Part shown: positions 27,134 through 36,212 of the stretch, piece after piece
Numbering within the stretch: the first letter of the stretch is position 1
Layout: each line of letters begins with the position of its first letter
NCBI GenBank assembly: GCA_900553755.1
Contig: USEX01000004.1
Coordinates: forward strand, 1 to 62,850
Source: an uncultured Clostridium sp.
Lineage (GTDB): Bacteria > Bacillota > Clostridia > TANB77 > CAG-508
Reading direction: 5' to 3'
DNA length: 62,850 nt
Notes under the pieces: model-generated
Told to the model about the DNA's origin: nothing
Seen by the model: only the letters and a program-made list of their open reading frames with translations
Databases searched by the model: none
Program-made: the position numbers and the translations under genes

Positions 27134-27142
27134 AACCTCTCC

Positions 27143-27358
27143 TTATTTTTTTATTATTTTTCTTAGTTTCTCTGCAAACTTATAAGTTCTTGAATGCAAA
27201 ATAGAATCCAATTGTTCTCTTATTGCCTTATTTTCTTCAGCAAGTCTAGCACTCTCCTCTATTTTTTCTTTATTTTTCTCTTGAACTTTTTTAATATTCT
27301 CTTTTAAAAGTTTATTCTCCTTTTCAAGAGTTTCTATCATAATCTGATTATTATCCAT
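27143..27358 (-). CDS. Small coiled-coil protein in the polysaccharide cluster
   Basis: The product is 71 residues. Residues 5-55 form an uninterrupted heptad-like Leu/Ile/Glu/Lys coiled coil (TLEKENKLLKENIKKVQ), and the tail HSRTYKFAEKLRKIIKK is basic. Similar coiled coil plus basic tail pieces often end larger polymer-synthesis glycosyltransferases, where they set membrane attachment or chain length. Here the piece is a separate gene between the ABC permease and a GT4 gene. Function is inferred only. Confidence 0.6.
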   Translation of the reverse strand: MDNNQIMIETLEKENKLLKENIKKVQEKNKEKIEESARLAEENKAIREQLDSILHSRTYKFAEKLRKIIKK

Positions 27359-27388
27359 CTTTTCCCTCTTTTATTTTCTTTTACTTTT

Positions 27389-28162
27389 CTACAATTCTTC
27401 AGCAAATCTTCTTTCTAATTTTTTGAATATAAAATATCCCGCTATGCATAATACAATTCCCATTCCTAATGCAATTGCTAAGCCTTTAAAATCAGGCATT
27501 GTTTTATTATAAAATATATTTCTATAAGCTTCTATCAAATAAGACATAGGGTTAATTTTTACTATCCATTGTAAATTAGCTGGTACTGATGAAATTGAAT
27601 ATACAATTGGTGTGGCATAGAATAATAATTGAATCATTATTCCTAGTAAATGCAATAAATCTCTAAAATAAACTGTTAAGCTTGACACTATAAAAGCAAA
27701 TCCTATAGAAATAACATATTGTATAGCCAAAATAATAAAGTACCAAAATATATTAAAAGATAATCCTATTCCTCCAAATATTACAAATCCTAATATGATT
27801 ATTGTAGATATTAGAAAATTAACACCTTCACTTGTAACAACTGATATAGGTAATATTTCTCGTGGAAAGTATACTTTTTTAATAATATTTCCATTATCTA
27901 TTATTGTAGCAGCTCCTCTTAGTACTACTGCCGAAAAGTATTGCCATGGAATTAATCCACAACATAGGTATACCGTATAATTTGGTATATCACTCTTTAA
28001 TATAACCTGAAAAACCAAAGCGTATACAGCTATTTGTAAAAGTGGATTTATAAAAGACCATAAAACTCCTAAAACTGAATTTTTATACTTTCCTCCAACA
28101 TCTTTTTTTATGTTTGTTTTTAGTAACTCTCTATAATTGTATAAATCTTTTGCTAATTTCAT
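27389..28162 (-). CDS. ABC-2 type polysaccharide export permease (Wzm/TagG-like)
   Basis: The product is 257 residues with six membrane helices. The N-terminus YNYRELLKTNIKKDVGGKYK is the amphipathic gate helix of O-antigen/teichoic acid exporters, followed by NSVLGVLWSFINPLLQI. FPREILPISVV and NPMSYLIEAYRNIFYN are conserved family blocks. With the ATPase encoded just upstream it moves a lipid-linked glycan across the membrane. The gene order ATPase then permease is reversed from many clusters but common. Confidence 0.92.
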   Translation of the reverse strand: MKLAKDLYNYRELLKTNIKKDVGGKYKNSVLGVLWSFINPLLQIAVYALVFQVILKSDIPNYTVYLCCGLIPWQYFSAVVLRGAATIIDNGNIIKKVYFPREILPISVVTSEGVNFLISTIIILGFVIFGGIGLSFNIFWYFIILAIQYVISIGFAFIVSSLTVYFRDLLHLLGIMIQLLFYATPIVYSISSVPANLQWIVKINPMSYLIEAYRNIFYNKTMPDFKGLAIALGMGIVLCIAGYFIFKKLERRFAEEL

Positions 28163-28190
28163 CTATATTTTCCTTCCATTTCTATATATT

Positions 28191-28934
28191 TTATCTTGTT
28201 TCTTTCAAATATTCTTTTATTACTGAATCTGGATCCCCATCCATTTTTATTACACCTTGGTTTAACCATATAGCTCTATTGCAAAAATCCTTTACAGTAC
28301 CTAAACTATGTGTAACAAATACCATTGTTTTTCCTTGCTCTTTCAATTCTTTCATTTTAGCAATACACTTTTCTTGGAAGTGTTGGTCTCCAACGGCTAA
28401 AACTTCATCTACTAATAAAATATCTGCATCCACATTAATTGCAACGGCAAATGCTAGTCTCATATACATTCCTGATGAATAAGTTCTTACTGGGTTATCT
28501 ATATAAGCTCCCAACTCAGAAAATTCTATAATATCATTTAATCTCTCATCTATTTGCTTTCTAGTAAGCCCAAAAATAGAAGCATTAAAATATATATTTT
28601 CCCTACCAGAAAAATCAGGATGAAATCCTGCCCCCAATTCAAGAAGTGAAGTTAATTTTCCATATGTTTCTATTTTTCCTTGATTTGGGTATATTATCTT
28701 AGTCATTAATTTTAATAATGTAGATTTTCCGCTTCCATTTACTCCAATTAATCCTACCGCTTCTCCATTTTTTATAGTTATATTAATATCTTTTAATACT
28801 TCTCTTTTTTCTTTTCTATTTCTTTTCCAAAATAGCATCTTTTCTTTTAAACTATTTGCCTTGTCCATATATATGTTAAATGTTTTATATACATGCTCTA
28901 CTATGATTCTATCTTCACTGCTCTTTTGCATCAT
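28191..28934 (-). CDS. ABC transporter ATPase for polysaccharide export (Wzt/TagH-like, short form)
   Basis: The product is 247 residues. The nucleotide-binding domain has Walker A GVNGSGKST, the signature YSSGMYMRLAFAVA, Walker B ILLVDEVLAVGD and the H-loop THSLGTV. GAGFHPDFSGRENIY is typical of the polysaccharide/teichoic acid subfamily. It ends without the extra C-terminal carbohydrate-binding domain of long Wzt proteins, so export does not require recognition of a terminal cap by this subunit. It pairs with the permease 28 bases downstream. Confidence 0.92.
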   Translation of the reverse strand: MMQKSSEDRIIVEHVYKTFNIYMDKANSLKEKMLFWKRNRKEKREVLKDINITIKNGEAVGLIGVNGSGKSTLLKLMTKIIYPNQGKIETYGKLTSLLELGAGFHPDFSGRENIYFNASIFGLTRKQIDERLNDIIEFSELGAYIDNPVRTYSSGMYMRLAFAVAINVDADILLVDEVLAVGDQHFQEKCIAKMKELKEQGKTMVFVTHSLGTVKDFCNRAIWLNQGVIKMDGDPDSVIKEYLKETR

Positions 28935-28987
28935 TATGATCCTTTCTTTTTTTCACAATTATATTATATAATACTTTAAATATCAAT

Positions 28988-29884
28988 TCATTTTTTCAAC
29001 TTTATATTTGTCATTATCTTCCCTGGAAGGTATAACACCATTACCATTATTTTATTTAAGATACCCTTTACATTCTTTATTGGATGCTTCTGTCCAGTTA
29101 ATACTGAGAAAAGAATATAATGCTTATATACATACAATCTTTTTTTAAATGTAACATTTTTCATATCCTGATTAAATATTTCTTTAAAATATTGATAATA
29201 GCCATATGGATTATTCAAAAAAAGTTTATTTATATTTTTTGAATATCCATCTTCCTTGTATTCACAAATCATTATTGGTTCATTAAAGCATTTAATATTA
29301 TACTCCAAATCCATCTCGTGGTGCAACCTTGCTTCTGTTACAAATTTTTCACCATTTTCTAATTTGTAACTATATTTTCTTCTTATTACACCATTAAAAA
29401 CTAGCGCTTTTTCTCCTGTAATTCCTTCCTTAAAATACAAATTAAACATCGTGCTTTCATAATTATCCTCTGGAAAATTATTCCCCATATTTTTACCGTT
29501 TTGATCATATTTTAAGAACACCATAGCATATGTATTTCCCATATCTTTGCATTTTTCTAAGGATTCCTCTATTATCTTAAAAGCTCTTGTTGTAAAGAAA
29601 TCATCAGAATCACATTCTAAAATTAAATCTCCTGTAGATTTTTTTACCAACTCATTTATTGCAGCCATTTTGCCTTTATTTTCTTGATAAAAATACTTAA
29701 TATCAATTATTCTTTCTTTTATATAATTCTCAACTATCATCTTAGTATTATCACTAGAGCCATCATCCATAATTAACCATTCTATATCGCAATTTGATTC
29801 ATTTTTATTTATCAAAATGCTAGTATATAGCTTATCTAAAAGATGTGCTCTATTATAAGTTGATGTTAGTATTGATATTTTCAT
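28988..29884 (-). CDS. GT2 family glycosyltransferase
   Basis: The product is 298 residues. SILTSTYNRAHLLDKLYTS, MDDGSSDNTKMIVENY and the metal motif ECDSDDFF mark a GT-A fold enzyme of family GT2. The C-terminal part (KRLYVYKHYILFSVLTGQK) is probably amphipathic and membrane-associated. It starts two bases after the stop of the upstream GT4 gene, so the two are translationally coupled. Confidence 0.85.
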   Translation of the reverse strand: MKISILTSTYNRAHLLDKLYTSILINKNESNCDIEWLIMDDGSSDNTKMIVENYIKERIIDIKYFYQENKGKMAAINELVKKSTGDLILECDSDDFFTTRAFKIIEESLEKCKDMGNTYAMVFLKYDQNGKNMGNNFPEDNYESTMFNLYFKEGITGEKALVFNGVIRRKYSYKLENGEKFVTEARLHHEMDLEYNIKCFNEPIMICEYKEDGYSKNINKLFLNNPYGYYQYFKEIFNQDMKNVTFKKRLYVYKHYILFSVLTGQKHPIKNVKGILNKIMVMVLYLPGKIMTNIKLKK

Positions 29885-29886
29885 TT

Positions 29887-31014
29887 TTAAACAGTCTCCT
29901 CTTCAATTACTTTCACTATTTTATCAATAATTTTGTTGTTTGCATATACAAAATCATTATTTTTTTCCAATATTTTTTTCTTGTTCTCAATTATATATTT
30001 TATTCCTTGCTCAATTCCTTCTTCGTCATTATTTACAATTAAGCTATTTTTTGCATAGTCGAATAACACTTCTCTAGCAGATGTATTTGTTACTACCACA
30101 AACTTTTTTAATATTTTAGCTTCTTCTACCACCATTGGATATCCCTCAAAAAATGAAAATAAGCCAAAAGCATCAGCATCTTTTATATAAGGATATGGAT
30201 TTTCTTTTGCACCCATCAATGTAAATGTACTACCAACATTGTTTTCTTTTATTTTCTCTTCTAGCCTTACTTTTAGTGGTCCATCACCAATAATGTATAT
30301 ATGATGGTTATAACCTGCCTTTATTAATTTTGTATGCACGTCTATAAGTCTTTCTATCCCTTTTTGCTCAACCAATCTTGATACTTGAACTATATTAACT
30401 TCATCATTATTAAATAATTTTTCGTTCTCTTTTTGGGATAAGGCTATTATTCTCTCTGAATTAATATAATTTTTAATTACCTTTTCATGTGGTAAAAGCA
30501 TATCATCATAAACTTTATTAAACTTGTCCAAATTATCCACACTAACAAAAGCTAATACATCATATTTTTCATAAGCATTCCTATCTATAATTCTCTTTAT
30601 TTTAGACTTTATACTCTTTCCAAATACTTTTGATATATCATTATGTATCCAAGCAATTTTCTTTGTGCTGTGTTTTGATCTTACACTAAATATTCTTGTT
30701 ATCGCTCCTTCTAGGAACGCAATTTGCGCAATATAATTATCATCATCTATATAATTTTTATATATTTTTCTTTTATTAAATAAAACTGATAACGGAATTA
30801 ATATCTTCTCTTTTTTATTTAAATCTTTATATCTCTTATTATATAAAGATTTTAGATGTATTCTTTCATCTAGCTCTTTTTCTAACTCACCATTAGAATA
30901 TAAAATAAATATTGTAATATCAAATTTTTCTACTAGCTTGTTTGCTAAGTCTATTAAAACTCTCTCCGCTCCACCTAATGTTAAACTAGTTATTCCAAAT
31001 ATTATCTTTTTCAT
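29887..31014 (-). CDS. GT4 family glycosyltransferase
   Basis: The product is 375 residues. FGITSLTLGGAERVLIDLANKL is the N-terminal donor/acceptor loop. VQVSRLVEQKGIERLIDVH, IIGDGPLKVRLEEKI and FSFFEGYPMVVEEAKILKKFVVVT (with the E-x7-E pair) form the C-terminal nucleotide-sugar domain. Its ATG shares a base with the stop of the Wzy-like gene (TAATG), so the pair is coupled. Sugar specificity is unknown. Confidence 0.87.
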   Translation of the reverse strand: MKKIIFGITSLTLGGAERVLIDLANKLVEKFDITIFILYSNGELEKELDERIHLKSLYNKRYKDLNKKEKILIPLSVLFNKRKIYKNYIDDDNYIAQIAFLEGAITRIFSVRSKHSTKKIAWIHNDISKVFGKSIKSKIKRIIDRNAYEKYDVLAFVSVDNLDKFNKVYDDMLLPHEKVIKNYINSERIIALSQKENEKLFNNDEVNIVQVSRLVEQKGIERLIDVHTKLIKAGYNHHIYIIGDGPLKVRLEEKIKENNVGSTFTLMGAKENPYPYIKDADAFGLFSFFEGYPMVVEEAKILKKFVVVTNTSAREVLFDYAKNSLIVNNDEEGIEQGIKYIIENKKKILEKNNDFVYANNKIIDKIVKVIEEETV

Positions 31015-32471
31015 TAATTTTCACCTTTCACTTTTATGCTCTCTAATATCACTATTGTTGCTATTATGGTTATTGTTGTTGCAGCTGACGAGTTAAAGAA
31101 TGTATAACCTGATAAAAATGATACCACTATTGCAAAGCATAGTGATAATATGCTCATTGCAAATTTTATATTTATCCTTTTTATATATTTTATTCCTATA
31201 TAAACTCCATAAACAGTAATTATAAAAAATGGAACAAAATACAATATAAAGCCATAAATACCAAAATTACATAAAAACGCTGGCACTTCCATTTCAAAAA
31301 TTAATTCATAAAAATGCGACATATATCCATTTCCAAACAATATTAATCCGATATCTTTTTGCTCCTTTACTAGTTCTGTATGGTAAACAAATTGTAAAGT
31401 TCTCATATTAGTATATGGGATTTTGTGTTCATTATTGTAATTATATAAATCTATTAATGCTCGTTGAGTTTCCTTAGACATGTAATCTTCATCTATTTCA
31501 TTGTTGTTTATCTCTTTTACTATATTTAATATATCACCTGTAACATGTGCACTTTCGCCTATTTGATCATCATATATCAAATCTTCTCTTTCATTTAAAA
31601 GTTTTCTTCTTGTAAGAGTTACACTTCCAAATAATGCAACTACAATAGACATAATCAAAAATATTCCAGCTGCAATTGTAACAATTTTCTTGCTAATTTT
31701 CTTATTGTGATATGTATTTATTAAAATAGAAACAACAGCATATATAAATATTACAAGCAAAAATCCAAATAATCCAACTCTAGTGCCTAATAATGTTGTT
31801 AAATATATTCCTGATAATATAAGGTCTATTAAAGCCCATATTCTTATTACTTTATTATTGTTTTTACCAATTAATGGTAATATATTAAAAAACATTAGTA
31901 GCATTATAGCACCCACACTATTGCCCGATTCAAACCATCCTTTATATCCCATCTTATCTTCTAAATATGTATGTGATGAAGTTCCACTCAAAATAGCAAT
32001 AAACACTAATACTATGTATATTGTAAAAGAAATCAACATAGACATTCTTAATTTTTCTATATTGTTTTTTCTGTTTATTTCATCTTTTTCTCTGAATACA
32101 AACACATATAAATAATTAAACAGATTTATTATCATAAATGTATAATTTACTAAATATTGTAATTCTCTAGTAATTCCGCCATATGAGGATTCTGTGATAA
32201 GCCCTTTAAATATGTACAAGTGTATAACTGCATATATTCCATATAGCATACCTGAAATTATTAATGGTATTTTTATTTTATCTTTAAAAAACAAATATAT
32301 TATAACTATAATTGGTATGATTGGTCTTAAAATTGTTGAAATTGATAAACTTGTATTAAAATAATTTCTAAATATAAAACTTGATGCATCTAATATTGGA
32401 CAAATTATCATAAAAAGACATAATAAATTTTTTACAGTAATTACTTTTTTTAGTCTATTATTTGATTCCAT
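31014..32471 (-). CDS. O-antigen ligase/polymerase-like membrane protein (Wzy/WaaL type)
   Basis: The product is 485 residues with about twelve membrane helices and one large external loop (around residues 290-385, SAHVTGDILNIVKEINNNEIDE...). This layout is shared by Wzy polymerases and O-antigen ligases, which join lipid-linked glycans outside the membrane. The cluster also has an ABC exporter, which normally works without Wzy. The protein could instead be a ligase that attaches the exported chain, or the cluster could make two polymers. This is inference from topology. Confidence 0.7.
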   Translation of the reverse strand: MESNNRLKKVITVKNLLCLFMIICPILDASSFIFRNYFNTSLSISTILRPIIPIIVIIYLFFKDKIKIPLIISGMLYGIYAVIHLYIFKGLITESSYGGITRELQYLVNYTFMIINLFNYLYVFVFREKDEINRKNNIEKLRMSMLISFTIYIVLVFIAILSGTSSHTYLEDKMGYKGWFESGNSVGAIMLLMFFNILPLIGKNNNKVIRIWALIDLILSGIYLTTLLGTRVGLFGFLLVIFIYAVVSILINTYHNKKISKKIVTIAAGIFLIMSIVVALFGSVTLTRRKLLNEREDLIYDDQIGESAHVTGDILNIVKEINNNEIDEDYMSKETQRALIDLYNYNNEHKIPYTNMRTLQFVYHTELVKEQKDIGLILFGNGYMSHFYELIFEMEVPAFLCNFGIYGFILYFVPFFIITVYGVYIGIKYIKRINIKFAMSILSLCFAIVVSFLSGYTFFNSSAATTITIIATIVILESIKVKGEN

Positions 32472-32486
32472 ATTTTCTCCATTTCT

Positions 32487-33440
32487 TTACAAAAGTTGAA
32501 ACACTTTTATATATATTGGGTAAGTAAACTTATTAATAGATTTCATATACATATTTTTTACACTTCTATTATTAAGTATTTTATTTTCCTTCCAAAGTGG
32601 AAATTGTTGATATAGTTTTTCAAAGGTTTCTTTTATTAATTTTTTTCTAGTTTTGCTATCTTTTATTTTGCATATTCTTTTTAATGAACTGCATAATAAA
32701 ATTCTAGAATAGCTATATTCTAATTCTTCCTTATATTCTTCATAAAAGTTTTTTTCCTGATAGTATTTTATAATATTATCAAAAATCGTAAATACTTCAG
32801 CAGTTCTTTCATTTTGAACATTTGCTATAGAATTATTTCTTTGAACATAATGTACAAATTCTTTGTTTACATATGATGTTTTATTTAAATATGGAATAAG
32901 TTTATAAGTAAACTCAATATCCTCATATCTTAGTCCTTTTGGAAAAGAGATATTATTTTTTTCTAATATTTCTCTTTTTATTAATTTATTCCATGTTACA
33001 ACCCTAACATTTGTAAGCATTTCTTTTTTATTATTATATGAAATTCTTTTATCTTTTTTTGTTTTGCCAGGATACTCCCACAAAAAATCACATTCCACAT
33101 AATCGCTATTCTCTTGGAGTGCTTTATTATACATCTCTTCATACATAGTATTTTCAACATAATCATCTGAATCTAAAAAAGCAATATATTCTCCCTCTGC
33201 ATATCTCATTCCAAAATTTCTGGCATCGGATAATCCACCATTTTCTTTTTCTAAATAAATTATTTTATTAGGGTACTTGCTTGCATATTCTTTTGCAATA
33301 TTACCAGATTCATCTGTAGATCCATCATTTACAAATATTATTTGTATTTCTTGCAGCGTTTGATTCACAAGTGAATTCAGGCATTTTTTTATATATTTTT
33401 CCACATTGTATATTGGAACCACAACACTTACCTTGGGCAT
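32487..33440 (-). CDS. GT2 family glycosyltransferase
   Basis: The product is 317 residues. VSVVVPIYNVEKYIKKCLNSL, NDGSTDESGNIAKEY, GGLSDARNFGMRYAEGEY and the DxD motif FLDSDDYVENTM place it in GT2. It closely resembles the next gene downstream in sequence position (33456-34400) in its first 110 residues, so the two probably arose by duplication. The basic C-terminus may attach to the membrane. Confidence 0.88.
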   Translation of the reverse strand: MPKVSVVVPIYNVEKYIKKCLNSLVNQTLQEIQIIFVNDGSTDESGNIAKEYASKYPNKIIYLEKENGGLSDARNFGMRYAEGEYIAFLDSDDYVENTMYEEMYNKALQENSDYVECDFLWEYPGKTKKDKRISYNNKKEMLTNVRVVTWNKLIKREILEKNNISFPKGLRYEDIEFTYKLIPYLNKTSYVNKEFVHYVQRNNSIANVQNERTAEVFTIFDNIIKYYQEKNFYEEYKEELEYSYSRILLCSSLKRICKIKDSKTRKKLIKETFEKLYQQFPLWKENKILNNRSVKNMYMKSINKFTYPIYIKVFQLL

Positions 33441-33455
33441 GAGTTTCTCCTTTTT

Positions 33456-34400
33456 CTATCTTAATTTTAAATATAATTTTATATTACACGTTAAGATTAA
33501 TTTTTTTATAAATTGCTTTAAACTTCTAGCTTTTATGTTATTTACCATTTTTCTTTTTCGTATTTGCTTTATATATCTTCTCTGTTCTTCGTCATTTAGA
33601 TTATTTAACTCAAGTATTATACAATTCGTATAATAAATTTTAATGTTCTGTTTTGTTATTTTTGAGACATTATATTTTTTTATTTTTTCTAGCATGTAGT
33701 CGTAATGTTTCAGCAAATCTTCTGCTCTTCTATATCTTAATTCTTCATTACCTCTAGTTATGCTAGTTTTAGTTTGAACATAATTGTATCCAAACACATC
33801 TGTTGAAGCTACTTTACTAGCCTTTATCAATACTAGCGGAATCAAGCCAAAATCCTCGTGATAAAGTCCTTTCGCAAATTCAAAATTATTATTCACAAAA
33901 AATTCTCGTTTATATATATATCCCCATGCAACTTCAGTCATCACATCTGATTTATAAAGAATATCAAAAGCTTCTTCTCCTGATTTATTTTCAAAAATCG
34001 GACTATAATTCTTATTTATAACACTTCCATCTTCATTTATAACAGAAATTTTAAATTTCACCATATCATAATCTGCTTCCATATATGGTTCTAAATCTTT
34101 AAATAAATTTTCTGTTATATAATCATCTGAATCAACAAATGCTAGATATTTTCCACTTGAATGTTTAATTCCAAAATTTCTAGCATCAGATAGTCCACCA
34201 TTTTCTTTTTCAAAATATAATATTTTATCAGGGTATCTAGTTGCATATTCTTTTGCAATTTCACCCGAATTATCTGGACTTCCATCATTAACTAATATAA
34301 TTTCTAGGTCATTCTCTTCTTGTTTTAATATAGATTCCAAACATCTTGATAATTGCTTCTCTACATTATATATTGGAACTATAACACTAATTTTCACCAT
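33456..34400 (-). CDS. GT2 family glycosyltransferase (paralog of the neighbouring GT2)
   Basis: The product is 314 residues. ISVIVPIYNVEKQLSRCLESI, NDGSPDNSGEIAKEY, GGLSDARNFGIKHSSGKYLAF and the metal motif VDSDDYITENLF define the GT2 catalytic core. The C-terminal third diverges from its paralog, which suggests a different acceptor. It lies three bases from the upstream GT4 gene and 15 from the downstream paralog. Confidence 0.88.
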   Translation of the reverse strand: MVKISVIVPIYNVEKQLSRCLESILKQEENDLEIILVNDGSPDNSGEIAKEYATRYPDKILYFEKENGGLSDARNFGIKHSSGKYLAFVDSDDYITENLFKDLEPYMEADYDMVKFKISVINEDGSVINKNYSPIFENKSGEEAFDILYKSDVMTEVAWGYIYKREFFVNNNFEFAKGLYHEDFGLIPLVLIKASKVASTDVFGYNYVQTKTSITRGNEELRYRRAEDLLKHYDYMLEKIKKYNVSKITKQNIKIYYTNCIILELNNLNDEEQRRYIKQIRKRKMVNNIKARSLKQFIKKLILTCNIKLYLKLR

Positions 34401-34403
34401 AAT

Positions 34404-35504
34404 TTAGCCTTTCAAATCTATCAAATCTTTTATCTTTTCTAATGCTTCGCAATTATACTTTTCTACATCAAATTTTCTTTCAATTTTGAATCCTTTTTCA
34501 ATAAATAATTGCATTGCATTTGCAATTGCATCTACGTCTTTTCCCACTACATAACCAAACTTTCCTTCTATTTGTTCACTACCAGCTACATCTGTTGTAA
34601 TTATAGATTTATTTAATATCATAGTTTCTGTAAATACAACTGGTGATCCCTCATATTCAGATGTTAATAACACACAATCAGATTTTTTAACATATGGAAA
34701 TGGATTCTTTTTTCTTCCCAAAAATATTATTTCTTCTTCCAAGTCCAATTCTTGAACTCGTCTTTTATAATTATTACTGTCTGCCCCATCACCTATGAAT
34801 ATTATCTTAAATTCTGTTCCTAATTCTTTTAGTTTCTCAGCAGCTTCTATTATTCTATATAATCTTTTTTGTGATTCTTCCTGTCTTCCATAATTTAAAA
34901 AGATTGTTTCATCATTTTTCTTTTCAAACAAATTCTCTTCTGGTATGCTCTCTTCTGCTTTTCTTTCTATCTCTTTATAATCTATTAAATTATTTATAAA
35001 CTCTACTTTATCTTCCATCTCTGGAAAGACTTCCAAAAATGTTTGTTTACTTTTTTCAGATACAAAAACTAATTTTGAAAACTCCTTATAATGTTTTTCC
35101 TCAAAAAATTGTTTTACTTTTTTCTTATCTCCACCATATTGTGATAAATAATCCATATGGCACCATAACACACTATTCTCCGAAGCAGTCCTTGCAACAA
35201 ATGACGCTGGATTTGAATATGTTGCATAGCTACATGCAAAATCAAATTTATTTTTATATTTATTTTTAAATTTCAATTGTTTTAGTAAATTAATGAACTT
35301 TCTAATCAAAACAATTTTATTATTGCTTGGTGAATATTCTATTATTTTAATTCTTGAATCTAATTCATCAAGAAAAATCCCCTGCTTTTTCTCTAATACA
35401 AGAGTAATTTCATACTTATTCACTAAACAATTTAATAAAGTTACTAATGCTGTCTCAATTCCACCAACATCAAGTGTTACAGCCGAAAAAAGTATTTTCT
35501 TCAT
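34404..35504 (-). CDS. GT4 family glycosyltransferase, first gene of the glycan cluster
   Basis: The product is 366 residues. ILFSAVTLDVGGIETALVTLLN is the N-terminal loop. FLNYGRQEESQKRLYRIIEAAEKL, IFIGDGADSNNYKRRV and TSEYEGSPVVFTETMILNKSIITTD (E-x7-E) form the donor domain. It follows rpiA by 11 bases with no terminator visible, so the cluster may be expressed from a promoter upstream of rpiA or uvrB. Confidence 0.87.
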   Translation of the reverse strand: MKKILFSAVTLDVGGIETALVTLLNCLVNKYEITLVLEKKQGIFLDELDSRIKIIEYSPSNNKIVLIRKFINLLKQLKFKNKYKNKFDFACSYATYSNPASFVARTASENSVLWCHMDYLSQYGGDKKKVKQFFEEKHYKEFSKLVFVSEKSKQTFLEVFPEMEDKVEFINNLIDYKEIERKAEESIPEENLFEKKNDETIFLNYGRQEESQKRLYRIIEAAEKLKELGTEFKIIFIGDGADSNNYKRRVQELDLEEEIIFLGRKKNPFPYVKKSDCVLLTSEYEGSPVVFTETMILNKSIITTDVAGSEQIEGKFGYVVGKDVDAIANAMQLFIEKGFKIERKFDVEKYNCEALEKIKDLIDLKG

Positions 35505-35515
35505 ATTTTATTCCT

Positions 35516-36211
35516 CTATTTTACAATTTGAACATTATATCCTATAAATAATCCTGATTCTATTACACCTGTAATATTTTTTATATTTCTTTCTAAGTCT
35601 TCTTTTATTTCATTAAATCTTACATCTAATATCAAATTTCCATTTTCTGTAATAACTGGTCCATCTTTCTTTACTGCTTTTCTAAGCTCTATCTCGTTCG
35701 CTCCTAATTTAAATAATTCTTCTTTTACTAAATTAATCGCTTTTGGATTGCACTCAACTGGTATAGGAAACTTTTCTCCTAATCTATTAACAATCTTGCT
35801 ATCATCAACTAATATATAGTTTTTTGTAGATGCTGCTATATTTAACTTTTCATTAAACATGGCAGCTCCTCTTCCTTTTATAAGCCAATTATTGCTGTCA
35901 ACTTCATCAGCTCCATCAAAGCACCAATCTGGTCTTTTTTCTTCTAAAGTTGCAGTTGGTATATTTAAATATGTGCATAGCATTTTTATTTCATATGATG
36001 TAGGAATCGCAGTTATTTTTATTCCTTCATTTTGAATTCTATTTTCTATTTCTATAGCTGCCAAATAAGATGTAGAACCAGATCCAAATCCAATCACATC
36101 ACCATCATTGGCTATTTTAGCTATCTCTTTTGCAATCTTTTCCTTTTGCTCTCTATTAGATATCTCATTGTCCCACATTGGTTTTTGTAAAAATTCTTTA
36201 TTCCACTCCAT
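35516..36211 (-). CDS. rpiA: Ribose-5-phosphate isomerase A
   Basis: The enzyme interconverts ribose-5-phosphate and ribulose-5-phosphate in the pentose phosphate pathway. The 231 residues show the phosphate loop GFGSGSTSYLAA, the catalytic DGADEVD motif, KGRGAAMFNEKL (usually KGGGG-L-EK, so slightly divergent) and the PIPVEC block. The length is normal. It is one base from the uvrB stop, so the two are tightly linked. Confidence 0.93.
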   Translation of the reverse strand: MEWNKEFLQKPMWDNEISNREQKEKIAKEIAKIANDGDVIGFGSGSTSYLAAIEIENRIQNEGIKITAIPTSYEIKMLCTYLNIPTATLEEKRPDWCFDGADEVDSNNWLIKGRGAAMFNEKLNIAASTKNYILVDDSKIVNRLGEKFPIPVECNPKAINLVKEELFKLGANEIELRKAVKKDGPVITENGNLILDVRFNEIKEDLERNIKNITGVIESGLFIGYNVQIVK

Positions 36212-36212
36212 T

